Below are positions 1-8,647 of a DNA stretch of 64,000 nt, one piece after another. The DNA lies in the NCBI RefSeq assembly GCF_025515305.1, contig NZ_JAOPHT010000002.1, positions 372,001 through 436,000 on the forward strand, written 5' to 3'. The DNA comes from Roseicyclus sediminis (GTDB taxonomy: Bacteria; Pseudomonadota; Alphaproteobacteria; Rhodobacterales; Rhodobacteraceae). How positions within the stretch are numbered: the stretch's first letter is position 1; every line of letters starts with the position of its first letter. The translations under genes and the position numbers were made by a program. The notes beneath the pieces are model-generated. The model made no database searches. It saw nothing but the letters and a program-made list of their open reading frames with translations, and had not been told where the DNA came from.

Positions 1-254
1 AGGTAATCCTGTGTCTTGAGGACCCGCCGCACGGCGCGCAGCGGGCGCACGACCTCCTCGCGCCACGGCGCGACAGCGGCATCGACGGACGCCACGCCGG
101 CTGCATCGTAGGCCCCGCCATCCCGCGCACGGAACAGCAGGTAGAGCATCACGTTCACATCCCCGCCATGGGTGTCCTGGAACGCGATGCAGGAGGCCTG
201 CACCTCAGCATCGTTGTAGAATGAAAGGGAAAAGGGCCAGAACCCGTCAGCCAT
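1..254 (-). CDS. TIGR02444 family protein, C-terminus outside window (partial)
   Basis: The reverse strand starts with ATG at 254 and stays open to the window edge, giving about 84 N-terminal residues. The translation begins MADGFWPFSLSFYND and continues with a segment reading FQDTHGGDVNVMLYLL, then WREEVVRPLRAVRRVLK. These match the pattern I know for the small TIGR02444 (DUF2390) family (FW-FS, LQD-HG-DVN-LL, WR-VV-PLRA-RR-LK), whose function is not known. The start overlaps the end of the upstream GntR gene by 8 bases, so the two are probably co-transcribed. The stop lies beyond position 1. No biochemical role can be given. Confidence 0.7.
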   Translation of the reverse strand, partial: MADGFWPFSLSFYNDAEVQASCIAFQDTHGGDVNVMLYLLFRARDGGAYDAAGVASVDAAVAPWREEVVRPLRAVRRVLKTQDY

Positions 255-975
255 CGCGCGCCTCCCGCGAAGCGGTTTCAAGATAGTCGACGGCCAGGTC
301 GCCCACCGACCGAACGTGCCGCTCGATCGAGGCCTGGGCGCCCGCCACGTCGCGCGCAAGGATGCGGTCGACGATCTCCTGCAGCTCGGCGGACCGAAGT
401 GCCGCGTTGTCGATCCGGCGCAGCGACCGCGCGCGCAGGAAGCCGATGCGGTTGAACAGCCGGGTGAAGACGGTCTGCATCGGCGGGTTCCCGGCGTGGC
501 CGAACAGCGTCTCGTAGAACGCGGACTTGAGCTGCAGGCGTGCCTTCACGTCGCCCCGGTCGAGCGCATCCGCGAAGGCCCCGCTCAACCGCTCCAACTC
601 GGCGAAGGCGGTCTGCGGCGCGCGGGCGATGAACATCGCGACGGCCGACTTCTCCAGAACGACGCGGAACTCGTATATCTCGCGCGCGGCCTCGGCGGAA
701 ATCTCCGTGACGAAGGGGCGGCCGCGCGGGCCGACCGACACCAGTTCCTCGATCTCCAGCTGGCGCAGCGCCTCGCGGACCGAGGTGCGGCTGACATCGA
801 GCATCTCGCACAGCTCGCGTTCCAGAAGACGCTCACCGGGGCGATAGACCCCGGTGATGATCGCTTCGCGCAGCTTGGCTAGCACCTGGTCGCGCAGGAG
901 CATCTGCGGCCGCTCGACCGCGAAGAGGGCGCGCGCGCCGGTATTCGCTTCGTTGCTGTCGCTCGCGCTGTCCAT
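247..975 (-). CDS. GntR family transcriptional regulator, FadR/FCD subfamily
   Basis: This 242-residue protein is a DNA-binding, ligand-responsive repressor or activator. Residues about 25-92 form the GntR winged helix-turn-helix, with the hallmark stretches GVYRPGERLLERELCEML and VSRTSVREALRQLE. Residues about 95-225 form the all-helical FCD effector domain, which usually binds carboxylic acids through a metal. It starts 6 bases after the stop of the ThDP enzyme gene and shares its strand, so it is probably co-transcribed with that gene. The obvious targets are its own operon and the divergent aldehyde dehydrogenase; a palindrome at 2782-2792 is a candidate operator. The effector is unknown. 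Confidence 0.9.
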   Translation of the reverse strand: MDSASDSNEANTGARALFAVERPQMLLRDQVLAKLREAIITGVYRPGERLLERELCEMLDVSRTSVREALRQLEIEELVSVGPRGRPFVTEISAEAAREIYEFRVVLEKSAVAMFIARAPQTAFAELERLSGAFADALDRGDVKARLQLKSAFYETLFGHAGNPPMQTVFTRLFNRIGFLRARSLRRIDNAALRSAELQEIVDRILARDVAGAQASIERHVRSVGDLAVDYLETASREARDG

Positions 976-981
976 GCCGCC

Positions 982-2739
982 CTATTCCAGCGCGGTGATG
1001 ACCTCGACCACCGCGAACTGTCCCTGTTTCACCCGGCTGACCGCTTCGCGCAAGACCGGGGCGAGGGTCGCGGGATCTTCGACCACCTCGGGTGCCCATG
1101 CGCCGAAGCCCCGCGCGATGCTCACGAGGTCTGCATGCGGTTCCTCGGTGCGCTGGCCGATATGGGCGCGACTGACGTCGCGGCCGCGCTGATGGGCCAC
1201 CTCGCGCTGGTGCAACTCGTCATTGCCCCAGGAGTGGTTGTTGAGGATCACCATGAGAAGCGGCACTTCCATGTGCGCCGCCGACCAGACCGCCCCCGGC
1301 GCCATCATGAAGTCGCCGTCGCCGATCATCGCGACCGGGAAAACGCCGCTGCCCTTGAGCGCCAGTGCCGCACCCACCGCCGCACCGGGGCCATAGCCCA
1401 CGCCGCCGCCGCCATCGCCGCCGAGGTAGTCGCCCGCGCCCGAGAAGGGGAAATACCCGTCACGCCAGGTGCGATGGTTGCGCACCACGAGACGCCAGTC
1501 CTCGTCCTTCACGGCCTGGTAGACCTCGTGGGTCAGCTTCTCCATCGAGATCGGGCTTTCCTCCGAGCGGCGGGCCAATGCCTCCGCGTGCCGCGCCTGG
1601 ATCGCATCGTGGCGCGCGGCCAGCGCGGCCTTGCGCGCGGCGATGCGCGCGGCGTCACCCCCGATGCGCTCCACCGCGTCCGCCAGCGCCTCGAGCGTCG
1701 TGAGCGGATCGGCAAGGATCTGGTCGTCGAGCGGCGGGGTCGGGCCGCCGAAGCGGCTCCACGAGTTGCCGAAGTAGTCGTTGAGCGACACGTCGACGAT
1801 CCGCGCGCCGGCGGCCCCTGCCCCGGTCCCCATGATGTTGCTGCGACCCACCCCGTACCCCTTGGTGGCAAGTGTCAGGTCCTGCACGTCCACGGCGACG
1901 ATGAGGTCGGCGAGTTTGCGCACCTCCTTGTCCCCGTTGAGATTCTGGGGATGGAGCGAGGGGAAGCAGACCGTGGTCCGATCATCGAGATAGGCAACGC
2001 CCGTAGCTTCCGCGAGACGGACGAGCGGCGCGGTGGCGCGGGCGTCGATCCCGAGGCGGCCGCAGACGATCAACGGCATCTCGGCGTCGAGCAGCGCGCG
2101 CGCGACCCGTTCGACCGCGGCCGGATCGGGATGGATGGGGGCAGCAGGACGATAGCGCGGCAGGTCCGCGCCCGAGGCACGCGGCGCGGACAGTTCTTCC
2201 TCCTGCAGCCCGGCATCGAGCGAGACATAGACCGGCCCCTTGGGCGCGGTGCCCGCGATGCGGAAGGCGCGCAGCATCGAATCCATCGCGCCGTCGAGTG
2301 ACGCGGGCTCGTCCGTCCATTTCACGTAAGGGCGCACGAGATCGGCCTGCGTGTTGGCCGAATGGGCCCAGTCGATGAAGCGCCGCTGCCCGGGATCCGC
2401 CGGGCCGCTGCCGCCGAAGATCACCATGGGCACCTGGTCGCAGAACGCGTTGAAGATGGCCATGGAGCCGTTCATCAGTCCCACGAGGTTGTGCAGGATG
2501 CAAACCCCGGTCTTGCCGGTCGCCTTGGCATAGCCATGCGCCATCGCGACCGCCGTCATCTCGTGGGTGGCGAGCACCATCTTCGGCGTCTCGTCGCCAA
2601 GATAGTTCACCAGGGAATCGTGCAGCCCCCGAAAACTGGAACCGGGGTTGATGAACACGTACTCGACCTCGAGATCGCGCAAGGCCTGCGCCATCAGGTC
2701 CGAGCCATAGGCCATGTGCAGCGTTTCTGCGTCCCTCAT
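982..2739 (-). CDS. ThDP-dependent enzyme, acetolactate synthase/benzoylformate decarboxylase-like
   Basis: The 585-residue protein has the three-domain layout of the POX/ALS/BFD superfamily. The N-terminal PYR domain carries the cofactor-activating glutamate in THEMTAVAMAHGYA (E60). The central domain is Rossmann-like. The C-terminal PP domain has the Mg/ThDP motif GDGDFMM followed about 25 residues later by NNHSWGN. Enzymes of this group decarboxylate 2-oxoacids to aldehydes or ligate the resulting carbanion. The divergent gene is an aldehyde dehydrogenase, so a 2-oxoacid to aldehyde to acid route, as in mandelate catabolism, is a reasonable inference. No small regulatory ALS subunit is adjacent, which argues against branched-chain amino acid biosynthesis. 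Substrate unknown. Confidence 0.8.
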   Translation of the reverse strand: MRDAETLHMAYGSDLMAQALRDLEVEYVFINPGSSFRGLHDSLVNYLGDETPKMVLATHEMTAVAMAHGYAKATGKTGVCILHNLVGLMNGSMAIFNAFCDQVPMVIFGGSGPADPGQRRFIDWAHSANTQADLVRPYVKWTDEPASLDGAMDSMLRAFRIAGTAPKGPVYVSLDAGLQEEELSAPRASGADLPRYRPAAPIHPDPAAVERVARALLDAEMPLIVCGRLGIDARATAPLVRLAEATGVAYLDDRTTVCFPSLHPQNLNGDKEVRKLADLIVAVDVQDLTLATKGYGVGRSNIMGTGAGAAGARIVDVSLNDYFGNSWSRFGGPTPPLDDQILADPLTTLEALADAVERIGGDAARIAARKAALAARHDAIQARHAEALARRSEESPISMEKLTHEVYQAVKDEDWRLVVRNHRTWRDGYFPFSGAGDYLGGDGGGGVGYGPGAAVGAALALKGSGVFPVAMIGDGDFMMAPGAVWSAAHMEVPLLMVILNNHSWGNDELHQREVAHQRGRDVSRAHIGQRTEEPHADLVSIARGFGAWAPEVVEDPATLAPVLREAVSRVKQGQFAVVEVITALE

Positions 2740-2880
2740 GATCTCCCCCGGTTGCCTATCGTGATTGCCCGCATCGGTAAAACGTATTACGTATTATGTC
2801 GGACAAAACAGAATCCCGCAAGCGCTCCGGGGGCACCACCGGCGGCGTTTAAAGGGTACGCCACGGGGAGGATCGCCACC
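2740..2880. promoter_or_regulatory. Divergent promoter region with palindromic GntR operator candidate
   Basis: This AT-richer spacer separates the ThDP/GntR operon from the aldehyde dehydrogenase gene. It contains the 11-base perfect palindrome ACGTATTACGT at 2782-2792. The repeat ACGTATT also occurs twice in tandem there (2782-2788 and 2789-2795). Its position between two divergent genes, one operon of which encodes a FadR-type regulator, makes it the best operator candidate. No clear -10/-35 pair could be fixed. Confidence 0.45.
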
Positions 2881-4311
2881 ATGAGCCATACGGAGTCCAT
2901 CTTCATCGACGGCACCTGGCGCGCGCCTGCGAACGGCCGCCCCTTCGACGTGATCGACCCCGCGACCGAGGAGGTCGCCGCAACGATCATGCTGGCCTCC
3001 GAAGCGGACGTGGACGACGCCGTGGACGCGGCGCGCAGGGCCTTTCCCGGCTTTGCCGCGCTCAGTCCCTCCGAGCGTGCCGACCTTCTGGAGGCGATCG
3101 TGGCGGAATACGACAGGCGCACCGACGCGCTGGTCGATGCCGTGATCACCGAAATGGGCGCGCCCGAAGGATTCGCGCGGAATGTCCAGATCAAGATGGC
3201 CCGCGAACGCTTTGAACGCGCGGCGAAAATCGTGCGAAGCTACGACTTCGAACAGATGGTGGGAACTTCACTCGTCGTGCGGGAACCGATCGGCGTCTGC
3301 GCCTTCATCACGCCTTGGAACTGGCCGCTGAACCAGGCCGCCTCCAAGATCGCCTACAGCCTCGCGGCGGGCTGCACCTCGGTCTGGAAACCCTCCGAGG
3401 TCTCGCCCCTGAGCGCTGTGATCCTGACCGAAGTGATGGACGCGGCGGGCCTGCCGAAGGGTGTCGTGAACCTGGTTCAGGGCGATGGTCCCTCGGTCGG
3501 CGCGGCCATGTCCCGCCATCCCGGCGTCGACATGGTGTCCTTCACCGGCTCCACCCGTGGTGGGATCGCGGTGGCCCATGCCGCCGCCGACACCGTCAAG
3601 CGCGTCCACCAGGAGCTTGGCGGCAAATCCGCCAACATCATCCTGCCCGACGCCGACCTCGAAAGCGCCGTCGCCACGGGCACGACACGGGCCTTCCGCA
3701 ACACCGGCCAGTCTTGCCAGGCCCCGACACGGATGCTGGTCCCGCAGGACCGGATGGACGAGGCCGCCGAGATCGCCCGCCGCGCCGCCCTGGCCATGCG
3801 CGTCGGCGATCCGCGCGCGCCGGACACCGATCTCGGCCCGCTCGTCAGCGCGCAGCACTGGGCCAAGGTGCAGGGCCTGATCCAGACGGGCATCGACGAG
3901 GGTGCGACGCTGGCCTGCGGCGGCCCGGGCCTGCCGGAAGGCTTCAACAAGGGCTACTTCGTGCGCCCGACGGTCTTCGCCGACGTGACCAACGACATGA
4001 CCATCGCGCGCGAGGAGATCTTCGGCCCCGTCCTGTCGATCATCGGCTATTCCGACGAGGCCCACGCGATCGAGATCGCCAATGACAGCATCTACGGGCT
4101 TGCCGCCTACATCAGCACGCCAGATCTCGACCGTGCGCGCGGTCTCGCCCGCAACCTCCGGGCCGGGCGGGTCTACCTGAATTACGCCGCGGCGCGTGGC
4201 GATGTGCCGTTCGGCGGCTACAAGCAATCCGGCAACGGGCGCGAACAGGGGGTCCATGGGCTCGAGGACTTCACCGAACTGAAGGCCATCCTGGGATACG
4301 AACCGGCATGA
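2881..4311 (+). CDS. NAD(P)-dependent aldehyde dehydrogenase
   Basis: The 476-residue protein belongs to the aldehyde dehydrogenase superfamily and would oxidise an aldehyde to its acid in the cytoplasm. Visible family features are the N-terminal cofactor-domain motif ITPWNWPLNQAASKI, the KPSE motif, the NAD-site FTGSTRGG, the general-base glutamate in QELGGKSANI (about E244) and the nucleophilic cysteine in NTGQSCQAPTR (about C279). The C-terminal EIFGPVLSI and PFGGYKQSGNGRE signatures are intact. The frame is open further upstream, but ATG 2881 gives the normal family length and N-terminus. It is divergent from the ThDP decarboxylase-like gene, whose aldehyde product it may consume. Confidence 0.92.
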   Translation: MSHTESIFIDGTWRAPANGRPFDVIDPATEEVAATIMLASEADVDDAVDAARRAFPGFAALSPSERADLLEAIVAEYDRRTDALVDAVITEMGAPEGFARNVQIKMARERFERAAKIVRSYDFEQMVGTSLVVREPIGVCAFITPWNWPLNQAASKIAYSLAAGCTSVWKPSEVSPLSAVILTEVMDAAGLPKGVVNLVQGDGPSVGAAMSRHPGVDMVSFTGSTRGGIAVAHAAADTVKRVHQELGGKSANIILPDADLESAVATGTTRAFRNTGQSCQAPTRMLVPQDRMDEAAEIARRAALAMRVGDPRAPDTDLGPLVSAQHWAKVQGLIQTGIDEGATLACGGPGLPEGFNKGYFVRPTVFADVTNDMTIAREEIFGPVLSIIGYSDEAHAIEIANDSIYGLAAYISTPDLDRARGLARNLRAGRVYLNYAAARGDVPFGGYKQSGNGREQGVHGLEDFTELKAILGYEPA

Positions 4312-4348
4312 TCGTCCAAAGGCATTACTCGGGCGGCAACGGCTGAGC

Positions 4349-5140
4349 ATGGAGATCGCCGGCATCCCCATCTTTCCCGGGATGACCGGGTGGGAAATCG
4401 CGGCGCTGGCGGCGATCTACGCCATCGCCTTCATGATCAAGGGCGTCTTCGGCTTCGGCGCGGTGCCCCTGCTGATCGTCGGCGGGACTTTCGTCGTCGA
4501 GGCGCACCACGCGGTGGTCCTGGCCGCGATTTCCAACCTGATGACCCATGTGCAGCTGATGCCGAACGGCATACGGCACGGGCGGCGGTCGCTGGTGCTG
4601 AAGCTCGCGATCTTCGTGCTGCCGGCCATCATCCTCGGGGTCTGGATCTTCGGCAGGCTCAGCGGACCGAACCTGTCGGTCCTGGCCGGCGGGATCATCC
4701 TGATGTCGATGGCGATGGACCAGTTCCGCCTGCTTGACCCGCTGCACCCGCTGGTCCGCAAGCACCAGGGCATCGTCGGCCCGGTCTTCGGAACCATCAC
4801 GGGGCTGATCGCGGGCGTGGTCGGCGCGGCCTCGATCGCCTTCGTCTCGCTCTATATCCGCGCCTTCGTCCCCGGCCGCCAGGAATTCCGCAGCACGCTG
4901 ATCCTGTTGATCGGCATCGTGCTGCTTTGGCGGATCTCGGTTCTCGGGGTCAGCGGGCACGTCACCACGACGATCATGATCGAGGCGGGACTGCTGCTGC
5001 CCTTCGGGTTGGTGGCGGGCTATCTCGGCAGTCTGGTGACGGACCGGCTGAGCGATGGCGACTACTTCACATGGTACCGCGCGGCGCTCAGCTTCGGGGC
5101 GCTCCTGATGATCTACCGGGGACTGGCCGGGGGCGCCTGA
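4349..5140 (+). CDS. TauE/SafE family membrane permease (sulfite/organosulfonate exporter-like)
   Basis: This 263-residue, very hydrophobic protein has about eight predicted membrane segments. Both halves carry the family-type glycine-rich loops (for example IKGVFGFGAVPLL near residue 30 and GLIAGVVGAASIAF near residue 150). TauE/SafE members export sulfite or related anions or take up organic acids; the substrate cannot be read from sequence. It starts 37 bases after the aldehyde dehydrogenase stop and shares its strand, so the two may be co-transcribed. It converges on the TctA gene. Confidence 0.85.
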   Translation: MEIAGIPIFPGMTGWEIAALAAIYAIAFMIKGVFGFGAVPLLIVGGTFVVEAHHAVVLAAISNLMTHVQLMPNGIRHGRRSLVLKLAIFVLPAIILGVWIFGRLSGPNLSVLAGGIILMSMAMDQFRLLDPLHPLVRKHQGIVGPVFGTITGLIAGVVGAASIAFVSLYIRAFVPGRQEFRSTLILLIGIVLLWRISVLGVSGHVTTTIMIEAGLLLPFGLVAGYLGSLVTDRLSDGDYFTWYRAALSFGALLMIYRGLAGGA

Positions 5141-5184
5141 CGTTCACGCCGGCGCGGCCCCGGTCCTTGCCTGCCTTCCCGCCA

Positions 5185-6696
5185 TCACGCCGCGCTGCCG
5201 GCCTTGGATTTCATCTTGGCGCGCACCGTCCGGTAGAGTGAATGCGCCAGCAGGATCCCGGTGAGGCACATCACGACCGCCGAGATCGGCCGGTCGAAGA
5301 AGAACCCGAAATCACCTCCGGAAATCAGCATCGCGCGGCGGAAATGCTCCTCCATCAGCGGTCCCAGCACGAAGCCCAGCAGGAGCGGCGCGGCCGAGAA
5401 CCCCAGAACGCGCATCAGGTATCCGACAACGCCGAAGAAGGCGACCGTCCAGACGTGGAAGATGTTCTGCTGCACGCTGAGCGTGCCGATGCAGATGAAC
5501 ACCAGCACCGCGGGATAAAGGATGTAATAGGGCACCAGCAGCAGCCGCGCCCAGAGACCGACGAGCGGGATGTTCAGAACCAGCAGCAGAAGGTTGCCGA
5601 TCCAGAACGACATGACGAGGCCCCAGAACAGCTCGGGCTCGCGGGCCATGAGGGTCGGGCCGGGCTGGATGCCGTGGATGATCAGCACGCCCAGCATCAG
5701 CGCCATGGTCGCGCTTCCAGGAACACCGAGGGCGAGCGTGGGGATGAAGGCCGTCTGGTCGGCCGCGTTGTTCGCGGCTTCCGGGGCCATGATCCCCTCG
5801 ATCGCGCCCTTGCCGAAACGCTCGGGCGTCTTCGAGATCCGCTTTTCGAAGGCATAGGCGACGAAGGAGGCGATGGACGGGCCCGTGCCCGGAAGCGTGC
5901 CGAAGAACGAGCCGAAGCCCGCGCCCCGCAAGACCGGCATCCAGGACCGGCGCCGGTCGTCCTTCGTGGGGATCATGGCGCGCAGGCGGACAGAGTCCTT
6001 CGTGACCATCGTCGGCTCCCTCCGGCCCGCGGTCGAGATGATCTCGGCGATGCCGAAAAGGCCGATGGCGAGCGCGATCAGGTTGAGCCCGTCCATGAGG
6101 TTGAGCGAGTCGAAGGTGAAGCGCTGCGCGCCCGAGTAGATGTCGGTCCCGATGCAGCCGAAGGCTACACCGAGCGTCACGACCGCCAGACCCTTCGCCG
6201 GGGGGCCGTCCGACAGCGAGGCCGCCGCGACCAGCCCGAGCAACATCAACGCGAAATACTCCGTCGGCCCGAAATTCAGGGCGTATTGCGCGATCAGCGG
6301 TGCGAAGCCCATCATCACGATGATCCCGATGGACCCGCCCGCAAAGGACGCCACCGCGGTCATGAAGAGCGCGACGGAGGCCCGGCCCTGCTGCGCCATC
6401 GGATAGCCGTCGAGCGCGGTCACCGCCGCTGATGTCGTCCCCGGCACGTTCAGGAGAATGGACGCCGTCGAGCCGCCATAGGTCGTCCCGTACCAGATCC
6501 CGGCCAGCATGATCAGCGCGGGCGTCGGGTCGAGGTAGAAGGTCAGCGGAATGAGCATCGCGATGGCCGCCAGCGGCCCGACGCCCGGAATGACCCCGAC
6601 GATGGTGCCAAGAGCGACCCCGAGGAAGCAGTAGAGCAGGTTGGTCGGCTCCAGCGCGGTTTCGAGACCGAGCGCTACGTTGGCGAGGATTTCCAT
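5185..6696 (-). CDS. Tripartite tricarboxylate transporter, large permease subunit (TctA family)
   Basis: The 503-residue inner-membrane protein is the 12-helix TctA subunit of a tripartite tricarboxylate (TTT) transporter. It takes substrate from the periplasmic TctC-type protein by secondary transport. Typical features are the N-terminal LGVALGTIVGVIPGVGPLA, the segment GIWYGTTYGGSTASILLNVP, and the second internal repeat with FFGTLPGTGPSIASF. Its ATG at 6696-6694 shares one base with the TAA stop of the TctB gene (TAATG), so the two are translationally coupled. The order C-B-A is the standard TTT operon order. The substrate is unknown. Confidence 0.93.
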   Translation of the reverse strand: MEILANVALGLETALEPTNLLYCFLGVALGTIVGVIPGVGPLAAIAMLIPLTFYLDPTPALIMLAGIWYGTTYGGSTASILLNVPGTTSAAVTALDGYPMAQQGRASVALFMTAVASFAGGSIGIIVMMGFAPLIAQYALNFGPTEYFALMLLGLVAAASLSDGPPAKGLAVVTLGVAFGCIGTDIYSGAQRFTFDSLNLMDGLNLIALAIGLFGIAEIISTAGRREPTMVTKDSVRLRAMIPTKDDRRRSWMPVLRGAGFGSFFGTLPGTGPSIASFVAYAFEKRISKTPERFGKGAIEGIMAPEAANNAADQTAFIPTLALGVPGSATMALMLGVLIIHGIQPGPTLMAREPELFWGLVMSFWIGNLLLLVLNIPLVGLWARLLLVPYYILYPAVLVFICIGTLSVQQNIFHVWTVAFFGVVGYLMRVLGFSAAPLLLGFVLGPLMEEHFRRAMLISGGDFGFFFDRPISAVVMCLTGILLAHSLYRTVRAKMKSKAGSAA

Positions 6697-7145
6697 TACC
6701 AGCTCCAGTCGAACATCGGGATGGGAAGGTTGAGGCCTTGCACGAACAGCAGCCAGATGGCCGCGCTGAGCGAGATCGACACGAGGAACGAGAACAACGG
6801 TGTGAGGCGCCGGTCAGCCAGCGACGAGATGAACACGGTGGCGAAGATCGCCGGAACCACGCCGAGCCGCGGCACGCAGAAGGCGAAGGCGCAGACGGCC
6901 GCCAGGATGATCAGTGGCGTCCGGATGGCGAACTCGATCTTGGGTCCGGGCTTGCGCAGCGCGGGCAAGACGATGAGCACGCCGAGAATCATGAGAATGA
7001 TGCCGACACCCAGGGGAAACGCACCCGCGCCCATGCGGCGGAGAGATCCCAGGTTCATGGTGTGCTGGGCATACCAGGCGAAAAATGCACCGAAGGCGAT
7101 GATGAGTACGCCGCCCCAGATGTCCTGCCAGTTAGGCTTGTTCAT
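6696..7145 (-). CDS. Tripartite tricarboxylate transporter, small permease subunit (TctB family)
   Basis: The 149-residue protein has four predicted membrane helices, as expected of TctB. It begins MNKPNWQDIWGGVLIIAFGA, the usual short cytoplasmic N-terminus followed by helix 1, with a family-typical MGAGAFPLGVGIILMILG in helix 2. I chose ATG 7145; a GTG at 7187 would add 14 unusual residues. It lies between the TctC- and TctA-type genes and is coupled to TctA through a TAATG overlap. Confidence 0.88.
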   Translation of the reverse strand: MNKPNWQDIWGGVLIIAFGAFFAWYAQHTMNLGSLRRMGAGAFPLGVGIILMILGVLIVLPALRKPGPKIEFAIRTPLIILAAVCAFAFCVPRLGVVPAIFATVFISSLADRRLTPLFSFLVSISLSAAIWLLFVQGLNLPIPMFDWSW

Positions 7146-7208
7146 GTCCGCGTCCCACGAGGTCGACTGATCGAGACGATCCGGCACGGACCGACCCGGG
7201 GGTGGGGG

Positions 7209-7236
7209 TGCCGCCCCGGCCGAAACCGGGGCGGCA
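7209..7236 (-). terminator. Perfect GC hairpin between the TctC- and TctB-type genes
   Basis: An 11-base perfect inverted repeat (TGCCGCCCCGG / CCGGGGCGGCA) with a 6-base loop lies 6 bases after the TctC-type stop codon. No T-run follows on the transcribed strand, so it is more likely an mRNA-stabilising or partial-attenuation hairpin than a full terminator. It would favour the binding protein over the membrane subunits. Confidence 0.65.
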
Positions 7237-7241
7237 GATGA

Positions 7242-8207
7242 TCATTCCTGCGACGCCGCGACGGCCACCGGTCCGAACAGCTCGAACTGGGTGACCTGGT
7301 AGGCCCGGAACTCCTCGGGGGTCATCAGCTGGACGATGAAGCCCTGGTTCTCGAGCGCCTCGATGATCTCGGGACGCTGAAGAACCTCGTTCACGCCCGC
7401 GTTCAGTCGTGCGACGACCTCGGGCGAGGTGCCCGCGGGGGCCGCGAGGCCGAACCAGGTGACCGAGGTCAGGTCCGGGTGGCCAAGCTCGGCGAAGGTG
7501 GGAACGTCGGGGTAGGACGGAACCCGCTCGGGGGTCGAGATCGCGAGCGGAATGAGCGTTCCCTCGTCAAGCTGCGGCCGTGCCGTGGAGAAGGTCGTGC
7601 CGGTGAACGGGATGTGGCCCGCGACGGCATCGATGACCGCTTCCGCGGCACCCTGGTAGGGCACGTGCTCCACTTCGACGCCGATATCGGAGAAGAACTT
7701 GGCCGGGACGAGGTTGGACATCGTCAGCGTGCCGGGCGAGCCGTAGGCCATCGGCGGAGAGGCGTTGCGCGCGGCCTCCACCAGTTCCTCGAGCGTGTTG
7801 ATCCCGACATCGGGGTTGACGGCGATGACCGTCGGCGCACCGCCCAGCATGGCGATATACTCGAACGAGGTCTGCGCGTCGTAGGTGAGGTTGTCGCGGA
7901 CCGCGGGCGCGATCACGTTGGTCGACACGTTGATGACGCCGATCGTGTAGTCGTCGGGCTCGGAGTTCGCCATGGTGCCGACACCGATGGTTCCCCCTGC
8001 GCCGGTGACGTTCTCGGCGATGATCTCGACGCCGAGCAGCTGGCCCAGCGGTTCCGCCACGGTCCGGCCCAGCGTATCGGCGCCGCCGCCCGGTCCGAAG
8101 GGCACGATCATCCGGATCGGACGCTCCGGCCACTCGGCCATCGACGCGGTCGGGACCGCTGCGGCCATCGCCAGGATCGCACCTGCGAGAATTGCTCTTC
8201 TGTTCAT
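7242..8207 (-). CDS. Tripartite tricarboxylate transporter substrate-binding protein (TctC/Bug family)
   Basis: The 321-residue protein is the periplasmic binding component of the TTT system. It begins with a Sec signal peptide (MNRRAILAGAILAMAAAVPT, cleavage after ASMA). The Bug-family hallmark WPERPIRMIVPFGPGGGADT follows, with the second ligand-loop motif YGSPGTLTMSNL and later VPYQGAAEAVIDAVAGHI. The start is supported by a strong Shine-Dalgarno AGGAGGGAAG nine bases upstream. Bug proteins bind carboxylates or small amides; the ligand here is unknown. It heads the tctCBA-like operon. Confidence 0.93.
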   Translation of the reverse strand: MNRRAILAGAILAMAAAVPTASMAEWPERPIRMIVPFGPGGGADTLGRTVAEPLGQLLGVEIIAENVTGAGGTIGVGTMANSEPDDYTIGVINVSTNVIAPAVRDNLTYDAQTSFEYIAMLGGAPTVIAVNPDVGINTLEELVEAARNASPPMAYGSPGTLTMSNLVPAKFFSDIGVEVEHVPYQGAAEAVIDAVAGHIPFTGTTFSTARPQLDEGTLIPLAISTPERVPSYPDVPTFAELGHPDLTSVTWFGLAAPAGTSPEVVARLNAGVNEVLQRPEIIEALENQGFIVQLMTPEEFRAYQVTQFELFGPVAVAASQE

Positions 8208-8647
8208 TTTACTTCCCTCCTGTTGTCCGGGTACGGGACCCGTTTGCTTGTGACTGTGGAAGCGCCTCGGTCGATTAGTCCAGCGCTATTCCGCCTCTCC
8301 ACCCCTCCTTGGTGGTAGCCGGTCTCCTCCCCGGCGCGATCCCATGAACGGTTTATGTCATGGGCTTGCCCCGCGAACGTGTCGGGCCTTTCCGGGGCCC
8401 GTCCCGCGCATCATCCGGCTGGCGATCTGCGGCCGGGTCGCCCCGGCCCGCCACAGCGACGCTGCGCGCGACCTCGGTCTCTCAGATGTCGTGCCGGCCC
8501 TCCCTTCGCTTCGTGAGTCTCGAGTGGCGGCGGCGCGCCCGCGCGCCCGCGCCAGTGAAACATCCCATGGCCACCGGGCGCAAACCCCGCGCCGTCCCCG
8601 TCGCGACGGGAGGAGCCGGGCCGCGGACATGGGCGATGGCCCGCATC
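8208..8647. promoter_or_regulatory. 440-base non-coding region upstream of the tctC-like gene, with inverted repeats
   Basis: I see no credible gene here. It holds the leader and promoter of the tctCBA-like operon and the 3' region of the UbiD gene. Three inverted repeats stand out: CGGGT/ACCCG at 8228-8242 in the probable leader, CCACC/GGTGG at 8299-8315, and CCCATGA/TCATGGG with a 10-base spacer at 8341-8364. The last is the best operator candidate. No clear -10/-35 pair was found. Confidence 0.4.

Noticed and set aside
982-2739. Idea that the ThDP enzyme is the biosynthetic acetolactate synthase
   Set aside because: No regulatory small subunit or ilvC is adjacent, and it is divergent from an aldehyde dehydrogenase with a FadR-type regulator, which fits catabolism better.
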